Translations under genes and position numbers: made by a program
In this document: positions 57,601 through 64,000 of the stretch, piece after piece
Layout of the letters: every line of letters begins with the position of its first letter
Position numbering within the stretch: the stretch's first letter is position 1
Notes under the pieces: generated by a model
What the model saw: only the letters and a program-made list of their open reading frames with translations
Told to the model about the DNA's origin: nothing
The model's database searches: none
Origin: Aureobasidium sp. EXF-3400
Taxonomy: Eukaryota; Ascomycota; Dothideomycetes; Dothideales; Saccotheciaceae
Reading direction: 5' to 3'
NCBI GenBank assembly: GCA_024195585.1
Contig: SWBL01000035.1
Span: forward strand, 152,421-216,420
DNA length: 64,000 bases

Positions 57601-58193
57601 CGACCTTCTCTTTCTACGTCAAGTGTAAAAAGCACGTTGAAGAAGTACCCACACTATCCACCACACCAAGATCGCCTTTCGTCAAAGGTCATAGACCTCG
57701 CATGAGCCGCGCCGAAGCATTTGACGACAAAGACCTCACGTTCTCTAGAACTCCTTCGCCCGTCAGAAACTTGCACGTTCTCGTGGTGGAAGACAACCCT
57801 TTGAACCAGCGTCTATTAGCCAAGCAGCTGCGCAATCAAGGCTGCACAGTCCACACCGCCGATCATGGTCTCGATGCTCTAGAGTTCTTGTCTCAAACGA
57901 ACATCAACTCATCCTCGACCTCGGCCTCTGGCACAAAGCTAGACATTGTTCTGCTTGACATCGAGATGCCCATCATGGATGGACTCACCTGTATCCGTAA
58001 GATCAGAAGTATGGAGCAGGATGGCACCTTCACGCGACGAGTTTCTGTGATCGCTGTGACGGCAAACGCTCGCGACGAGCAGATTAAGGAAGCCCTGGAC
58101 GCAGGTATGGATGATGTGGTCACTAAACCGTTCAGAATTCCTGAGTTGTTGGGGAGGATGAGTGAGTTGGTCAGCGGTCAGCATTTGGCTTGA
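54649..58193 (+). CDS. Soluble PAS-containing hybrid histidine kinase
   Basis: Model: join(54649..56734,56788..58193), 1163 residues. The 53-nt phase-1 intron falls just before the H-box and restores MVSHEMRNPLSAIFQ (His near 699). No membrane helix is seen. Two PAS-like regions occur: about 195-320 (RILIYGDEKAIIYNKAFAAV, then a VVGEFTDVTD end) and about 545-690 (RIAKSAPLGMYLCSPKQKTI, ending YMIHGWIVDISDR). The catalytic domain has NLLTNAIHH (about 830), DTGCGLSENEM, and SGSGLGLFLSKEL (about 938). The receiver (about 1024-1150) has LVVEDNPLNQ, Asp in VLLDIEMPIMDG (near 1087) and Lys in VVTKPF. It should feed the Ypd1 phosphorelay like the SLN1-type kinase at 28 kb, sensing an internal or light/redox signal; the actual cue is unknown. 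Confidence 0.94.
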
Positions 58194-58622
58194 ACTGTTC
58201 TGCTAAGATATTCAGGACCGTGGATAGGAGGATAGAGTAGTGCGTTCCTGACCGGACTTTATTACTGAGACGAAGGCTGGACGGATAGAGTTATGATTAA
58301 TGACGTATAGAGATCCTCATCAACACTCTCAAACACGAAAAAGAAGTTTCTTGACTGTGTCTCATTTGAACGTTACTGAAAGGATGTGCTTTTCCTCTCT
58401 TCCTCTATCATTGCGAAGTCAACCCGTCATCATCGTCTTCATCCATGCATCCACCAGAAGCAGTCATTAATAATTAGGTAAACGATAGTTGAAGAAGAAG
58501 AAAACAAGAAAAGAAGGACATTAGGAAAAACGGATGGGCTGAACGTTGGTCCAAAAACATCCTCCAAAACAAAAGAACAAGATCATGACTTTTGTGCCTG
58601 CGACAGACAAGAAGAATGCTTC
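58194..58622. other. Intergenic region between convergent genes
   Basis: It contains the 3' ends of the hybrid kinase and abaA. No gene is seen. Confidence 0.5.
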
Positions 58623-61590
58623 TCAAAACCCAGCACCACCCCACGTCTCCCTATGACTCTGACTTTGAGGCTGACTCTGACTCTGACTCCCACCCCTCAA
58701 ATCATTGATATCAAACTCAGCAGCAGTACCATCATCACCCACATCGAATGAATGCGCAAAATCATGAGTATCCGTACCAGCCCCAAACCCATCATTATGA
58801 TTTGCATTAGCAGAAAAAGAATCCTGTCTCTGCGACTCAAAACTTTCTTGTGCAGATTGTGAAAGGCCAAAGTTATGGTCAGTGTACTCTTGCTTATAAC
58901 CAAAGCCTTGATGTTGAGAAGGAGAAAAGTGATGGTCGAGAATTACACCGCCAGCGGTTTCTGGGTCTTCGGAGGCGGAAAAACTGTGCTTCCGGGATGT
59001 GGTGTCTAGATCTGAAGTATTGTTTCCTGCTCCAGCAAAGGCTTGATGGGAAGATAGAGAGAAGCATGCAGGTAGGGTGTTGACGTCAAAGGTATCTGCC
59101 ATAGCGCCTGAGACAGCAGCAAGGTGATCAGCGAGATCTGCTGATCCAGTAGTATTGGAGTAATCGGGGAATGCGGCGGTGGCAGGAGAATGTGGTTGGC
59201 TGAATATAGCGGCGTAGTCGGTTGGTGTTGCGGTCGAGCTTTGTAGCCATGGTGTGGTTGTCCGTGAAGGTTGTAGTAACAAAGGGTCTGTGGCTGTGAG
59301 GTCGAGATCCAAAGCATCGATTGCAGAGAACGAAGCAGTAGAGGATTGGGGAAGAGGTTGATGGGGTGATAAAGCCGAGCTATCGAGAGAGATGGAAATG
59401 TTTCCATTGCTGAAGTCGAAAGAGTTTACGTCGTGGATATTGTGTTGTTGCAGATTCGACTGACTGTTATGAGGAAGCAAAGGGTCGAGCACAGTGGAGG
59501 CCAGGTGATCGAGATCAGATGTCGAGGTGGGCAATAACCAAGAAGTACTATAACCTGCTGTCGCTTGCGTGTCGTGCAAATCGATAGGTGATGCCAGTCC
59601 ATTTGCACTTTTGTGCGAGGGATCAGGGTAATGATGACTACCATTGATAGTAGACAAGTCGAAACCCGCATAGTCGTGGCTTCCTCCGCCATAGGCGTCT
59701 TGAACGCTGAGCGCACTTTCCTGGCTATCGCTAGCAGATTGCGAGATTTGGCTCACGCCTCCTGCAGATAAGGGAATTGCGTCGTCAAATGCACTTGCCA
59801 TGTCCAGATACTGCCAAGTCGTTACTGCATCTTCTTTGCTTGCCGCATGTGAAAATGAAAAGTGGACGGTCATGACGACTTGAGGCTCTCCCAGCTCTGT
59901 TCTTGCGATAATCTCTTGAACAGCTGTAAGTTCGCCCAAAGCCGAAGAGAATTCAAGAAGCTTTTTGGAAAGTTGGTTTTGGCGATCCTCGGCGGTTTCG
60001 TCTGCCTGTAGCAAAGGTCGGGTCTCGAGATCGGTAGCTTGACGCTGAAGCAGAACTACGTGATAGAGGTAGCGAGCCCAGAAGGTGCTGGAGAAAGGAA
60101 CGTAGTACTGAACCATACCGCCGCTTGAGCTGTAGTGGCCGCTGGAGTCGACTTCGATCGTCTCGTTTGTTTCGGAGACTTCGGCTGCATCGTATTCTTT
60201 GGTGAAGTTGAGCCAGTCTTGGTTCATCTCGTCCGTCAACTCGAAGTTCTGATTGTCGTAGAATTGTCGATTGCCCGATCTGTCGCAGTACATGGGGCGT
60301 CCGTTGAGATACAATCTTGTACGACTGCTGACAGAGACAGGAGGGTTGCGAGCAGGAGCTTTGAAAACCCAACGAATAGCCAACTCAGTATCGCCAACCA
60401 GGTTCTTCGAGTGCAGCACGATAGGCACATGCAGAGCAAGGAACTTGCCCCTCGCGAAGCGATCAAGCGGCACATTGGCGAGACCAGGAAAACAGTCGTA
60501 GAGTTCCGCTTGTGTTTGTACGAAGTAGCTCGTAGGGCCAAAGCTTTCTGTAGCGCTATAAGTGTGCAATGTTTCGGTTCCTTGACGAGAACGCATGAAC
60601 ATGCAGAACTCTTCGGGCTGCAGATCAAAGCCTGTCTGAAGAGAGTAATTGCGGCGTTGATTTAGGGAGCTCAAACGTGACTGCGAGTCGGGGTTGTACA
60701 CAGAAGCTCTTTTCCGAGCGGCCTTGGTAGCTGCTGATTCTTTGTCGGTGGGCGTAGCGAGGAAGCGCATGACTATATACTGTCAACGTGGTCGTTCTCG
60801 ATCTCGCAGGAATCGGAGACTTACTGATGGCCTCGTTCTGTACGAACGGCTTGAGCACCTGAATGTGACTCGATACCTGCTTTCTGGTGCGAACATCTCC
60901 AGTATGACGAAAGATGTAATCAGCGATCAGTTCGTTCCTTCCCATAGCCTTTGCATCATCGTTGTGCTGTTCGCCTGGAGCTTTCGACTTTTTGCGGCCG
61001 CAGGGAGGATGACGGCAAAGAGCTTATGGGAGATAGTGTTAGTAAGCGAGTCATAATCACGAGAATCCAATATACGGACCTACGATGAAGGTATCCTCGA
61101 TGTGGTCGGGCCACTTCGCATCTTCTTTGCTCCCTTTCTTCTCCTTGGGCTGTCGGTTCCGATACTTGATGTATCCATCACACCGCAAAAACCTTGATGC
61201 AAGAAGTCTAGCCTTTCTTTCTGCCTCCTGATCTTTCTTTTCATCGTCAGTGGCCATGCTCTCCAGACCACCGTATCCGCCACGAGTGCCATGGTTAAGC
61301 AAGCGTTGAGGACCTGGGTCGTACTTTTGTGCTAGCCCTGCCATCCATGGAAAGTGAGGTTTGCCAGGTCGGCCTCGACCAAATTGTAGTGATTGGTAGG
61401 CCCTGCCGCCAGCGGAGCCACATGTCGAGTCATCATTGATGTTAGTATAATAGTCTTGGACGTGCTGAGTTTGGAGATATCCAAGCTGTCGATTTCCGCA
61501 CTGCTCTCTGAGGATATGAGAATCATGATCGGTGTCCGGCCACAATGGAGCGTTAGAAGGAACAACTGGAGTTGGAAGAAAAGACTCCAT
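58623..61590 (-). CDS. abaA: AbaA-type TEA/ATTS transcription factor (conidiation regulator), 3 exons
   Basis: Model: complement(join(58623..60772,60825..61022,61080..61590)), 952 residues. The TEA/ATTS DNA-binding domain spans about 158-235 and is split by intron 1: [12 protein letters not shown] joined to [12 protein letters not shown], then [20 protein letters not shown] and [14 protein letters not shown]. Intron 1 (61023-61079) must use donor GTCCGT to keep the frame; a better-looking GTAGGT 4 bases upstream would truncate the protein. Intron 2 (60773-60824) is ordinary. The long C-terminal half is Ser/Gln/Asp-rich and ends in SQ repeats. In Aspergillus, AbaA acts after BrlA to build phialides and binds CATTCY; the same motif is clustered just upstream of this start. 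It is also homologous to yeast Tec1. Confidence 0.93.
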
Positions 61591-61613
61591 TTGGGATAAG
61601 CTTTCGAGGCAGA

Positions 61614-61728
61614 AGAATGAACGGTGAAGAATGGATTGTGTGTCTAAGAATGCTGATGATGAATATGGTTTACAATGAGAGAAAGAAAGGATCGTAAAAA
61701 GTTGGATGTTTGATGGTTTGAAGGAATG
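61614..61728 (-). promoter_or_regulatory. Cluster of four AbaA-type CATTCY sites upstream of abaA
   Basis: On the abaA coding strand CATTCT occurs at 61614-61619, 61628-61633 and 61647-61652, and CATTCC at 61723-61728. That is four sites in 115 bases, 24 to 138 bases before the ATG. CATTCY is the published AbaA/TEA target. Confidence 0.55.
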
Positions 61729-61804
61729 ACTGAAGAGAATAATAGGTAGTGAATAGGGTCGTCGCCATTGGACGATTACATGTTTATAGAATTGGTGCTC
61801 GTCC

Positions 61805-62278
61805 AAAGGGACGTCTACAGAGGCCACGACCCATGGGCCAATCTCGGCAGGGGTCAGGGCCTTCGAAGGAGGTCTACAGTGACAGGCTGAACTTGCCGTA
61901 GGAATTGGCCGGTGGTCGTGCAGCGCCACGGATACGACCTTCTGATGGAATCCATCATTTCATCGGCAGCAAGGGTCCCGGCATGACGTGTGGGGAAACA
62001 TGAACGATCGTGTTCAGTAGCCTTGACTGTCCAGAAAGGGAACGTGAAGGTGGTGGGCTAATTTCACCTTCCACACAATCGCGGAATGCGGTCACGCATG
62101 AGCCTCAACCAAAAGGGTCTCGATCGGCTGCTGCACGTGCGAGTACGTGACCAAGGGCAGGTACCAACCTTTATCAGCCAGGACGAATTGTCCGATTACT
62201 AGAAGAACCTGCCAAGTGAGCAAAGCCAAGGGAGAGGGTAAGTGTAAGATTGAAAGGTGAGAGCGTACAAGCAAGGGA
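61805..62278 (+). promoter_or_regulatory. Four matches to the BrlA response element upstream of abaA
   Basis: The consensus (C/A)(G/A)AGGG(G/A) is matched on the plus strand at 61805-61811, 62035-62041, 62227-62233 and 62272-62278. The motif is short, so individual sites are weak. Confidence 0.35.
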
Positions 62279-62320
62279 TCTTGCCGCACCCCCCAAAGAT
62301 CTCGAAATTTAATGCTGCGC

Positions 62321-63829
62321 TCAAACCTCTTCCAAACCATCTTGATCGTCGCCCACACGGAACTTTTTGCGACCGCCGCTGGTGAGTTTTTGCAAGGCGA
62401 CTTTGTTGAGTTGAGAGCCGGCCTTCTTCGCCATGGCTTCGATCTCGGCTTCGGCATCCTCGGGATCCTCGGCCGCGAAGTCGAGAACAAGTCTGCGACC
62501 GAGCAAATGGGTGTCGCGAAGAGCGTCCATGGCATTCTCTGCTTCCTTCGGTGTGGTAAAGTCTGCAAAAGCAAAACCGCGGGCTCCTTTGTCGAATTTC
62601 TTGGGAACGCGGACTGAACGGAGCTGTCCGTAAGCAGCGAAGAGGGAGCGCACGTCCTTCTTAGTCGCTTCGAATGGCAAGTTCTTGATGATGATCTTGG
62701 TTCCCCGAGCAGCGAGCTTCTTAGCCTTGTCCTCTTTGCGACGCTCTTCAGCGGCGTCAGTAGCTTTGTGCGACGCACGCAACTGCAGCTTGTGACCATC
62801 GAGACTGTAGCCATCCATCGCGGTAATGGCAGCTGCAGCCTGTTGCTTGCTGGCGAATTCCAAGAAACCAAAACCCATGCTGAGGACCTGGCCGGGCTTC
62901 TTGGCGTCTGTCTTGGTCTTGACTCTTGCAGTCAGGAAACCAGACAATGGTCGGAATGTATCTGTAAGACGATCTGTGTTGGTGGAGAAGTTGAGGTTTC
63001 TCACGAAGAGAGTACTGGTAGTACCAGCAGATACCTCTGTGCCAGTTTCCTGCAACAATTCGCGAGCGGAAGCCTTGGCCTCGAGTCCGGCCTGGGTGGT
63101 TTCTCGGTCTGTGCTATCGGTCATCGGCGCTGTTGCCTGGAACAGATCTTTTGGTGCTTTCTCAAGGAAGAGGACTGAAGTGTGGATCTTGCGGTACGCT
63201 AGAGAGGCGAAAGCAGCACGAGCTTCTGGAGCATGTTCAAACTCAACGATGGCAATGGTGCCGGAAGGAGGCATCAAGAAACGCTTGATCTTGCCATGCT
63301 GCTCAAACAGCTCCTTGAGTTCACTGGCCTTCGTCTCGTAGGGGAAGTTCTTCACCAAAATTGCAGTGTCGCCTCGTTCCCGCTTCTTGAACGCATCCAT
63401 GTCAACACCATTCTCCTTGAAGTATGATTTTGTTTCTCGGATGACATGAGTTTCAGCATGTGCTTGCTTGACAGCTGCATCAGACGAGGTGGGATCCAGC
63501 AACTCGGACTTCGAAACACCAAGACGATCAGCAACCGAAGACATGACAGCATCGGCGTTCATGTAAAGCGAGTTCCAGTTGAAAGTTGCTGAAGCAGCCT
63601 CACGCTTGCGCTTAATGGCTTGCTGCTTCTTGAGAGGAAGCTTCGACAGAGCAAAGTCATCGAGCTTGTCCTCTCGCTTAGCAGCAGCAGGAAGGATATG
63701 CAACAATCGCCCTTGGAAGACCTTACCATCCATGTCGCGCAAGGCTTGCAGAGCGCTGTCACCATTGGCGAAATGAAGGTAAGCGAAACCCTTGGTGGAG
63801 CCGGTCTTCGGATCTATCGGTACGTGAAC
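62321..63829 (-). CDS. mrd1: Mrd1-type multi-RRM rRNA-processing protein, C-terminal exon (5' part beyond window)
   Basis: A 502-residue exon opens at an acceptor at 63830-63831 (GCTTTAG) and runs to the stop at 62321. It starts inside an RRM (DPKTGSTKGFAYLHFAN, RNP1-like). Three further RRMs follow: TAILVKNFPYETKASELKEL, STLFVRNLNFSTNTDRLTDT with GFGFLEF, and TKIIIKNLPFEATKKDVRSL with GFAFADF. Between the first two lies the conserved Mrd1 linker (FNWNSLYMNADAVMSSVADR). Mrd1 binds pre-rRNA and U3 snoRNA in the nucleolus and is needed for 18S rRNA processing. The first RRM or RRMs and the start lie to the right of the window. Confidence 0.93.
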   Translation of the reverse strand, partial: VHVPIDPKTGSTKGFAYLHFANGDSALQALRDMDGKVFQGRLLHILPAAAKREDKLDDFALSKLPLKKQQAIKRKREAASATFNWNSLYMNADAVMSSVADRLGVSKSELLDPTSSDAAVKQAHAETHVIRETKSYFKENGVDMDAFKKRERGDTAILVKNFPYETKASELKELFEQHGKIKRFLMPPSGTIAIVEFEHAPEARAAFASLAYRKIHTSVLFLEKAPKDLFQATAPMTDSTDRETTQAGLEAKASARELLQETGTEVSAGTTSTLFVRNLNFSTNTDRLTDTFRPLSGFLTARVKTKTDAKKPGQVLSMGFGFLEFASKQQAAAAITAMDGYSLDGHKLQLRASHKATDAAEERRKEDKAKKLAARGTKIIIKNLPFEATKKDVRSLFAAYGQLRSVRVPKKFDKGARGFAFADFTTPKEAENAMDALRDTHLLGRRLVLDFAAEDPEDAEAEIEAMAKKAGSQLNKVALQKLTSGGRKKFRVGDDQDGLEEV

Positions 63830-64000
63830 CTAAAGCCATGATGCGTTAGCCAGCTGCTCTTAAATGATGATTGCAGATAATGAAGATTGTGCAAGCTGGT
63901 ATGTTTTCAGACTAGAGAGGCATCTACTAAAATACTCTTCCTGAGTTCTCAGCATCTGCACATAGTGCATAAGCTGTCCCTATCAGGTGTTCATCCTTGA
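63830..64000 (-). other. Intron sequence of mrd1 reaching the window edge
   Basis: No continuation of the mrd1 frame is recognisable in these 171 bases, so the intron is at least this long, or an upstream exon begins just outside. Confidence 0.5.

Larger units (their letters stand above)
61591..62320. other. Upstream region of abaA / 3' region of mrd1
   Basis: No gene is supported here. It contains the CATTCY cluster and four BrlA-type matches. Confidence 0.5.

Noticed and set aside
58650..58690. CTGACT-type repeats at the end of abaA considered as a separate microsatellite
   Set aside because: They encode the SQ-rich C-terminus in frame, so they are explained by the coding sequence.
1..64000. 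CRISPR arrays, rRNA genes, prokaryotic operons and intact transposase or reverse transcriptase genes
   Set aside because: No regularly spaced repeats with unique spacers and no such coding motifs were seen. Intron-rich genes mark the DNA as fungal nuclear.

Overview
The window is genomic DNA of a filamentous ascomycete (Pezizomycotina). Most genes have short introns of 47-104 nt with GT..AG ends and CTGAC or CTAAC branch sites. Typical fungal families are present: Zn2Cys6 regulator, PTH11/rhodopsin-type membrane protein, SLN1-type hybrid histidine kinase, AbaA/TEA factor and catabolic type II dehydroquinase. Genes lie on both strands with no operons, and no tRNA or rRNA gene was seen. I rebuilt spliced models by hand from frame continuity. 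Every multi-exon model listed keeps its frame across all junctions, but none has been checked against RNA or a database.

Left part (1-21 kb): a partial F-box protein with 48-bp tandem repeats runs off the left edge (-). It is followed by a type II 3-dehydroquinase (-), an SDR oxidoreductase (-) and a small ORF interrupted by an in-frame TGA (+). Then come two adjacent minus-strand genes whose products each carry the spacing of the MACPF/perforin signature (YG-x2-[FY]-x6-GG). One product is a 1437-residue secreted protein with an apparent jacalin-like domain and two H-type lectin-like repeats. The other is a 336-residue protein that is little more than the MACPF-like region. A secreted GH31 alpha-glucosidase (+) and a SacI/hSac2 phosphoinositide phosphatase (-) follow.

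Middle (21-41 kb): an amidohydrolase/lactonase-like enzyme (+) faces a Zn2Cys6 regulator (-) with only 32 bp between their stop codons. A Gfo/Idh/MocA dehydrogenase (+) ending in SKL is divergent from the regulator. Dehydrogenase, lactonase and regulator could form a small sugar-lactone catabolic group. Next are a SLN1-type osmosensing hybrid kinase (+), a PTH11-like seven-helix protein (-), an amidase ending in SKL (-), a DUF218 protein (+) and a FAT1-like acyl-CoA synthetase (+).

Right part (41-64 kb): an imperfect palindrome and an AT-rich, RIP-like tract lead to a bromodomain-like protein (-). A duplicated intergenic segment separates it from mitochondrial succinate-semialdehyde dehydrogenase (-). 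Then come a tyrosinase-like membrane protein that has lost most copper ligands (+), a proline-rich single-pass membrane protein (+), a PAS-containing hybrid histidine kinase (+) and the conidiation regulator AbaA (-). AbaA has a cluster of its own binding motif just upstream. The C-terminal part of the rRNA-processing protein Mrd1 (-) is cut by the right edge.

The best candidates for new biology are the tandem MACPF-like/lectin pair, the AbaA upstream region with its competing splice donors, the inactive-looking tyrosinase, and the lactonase/dehydrogenase/regulator trio.
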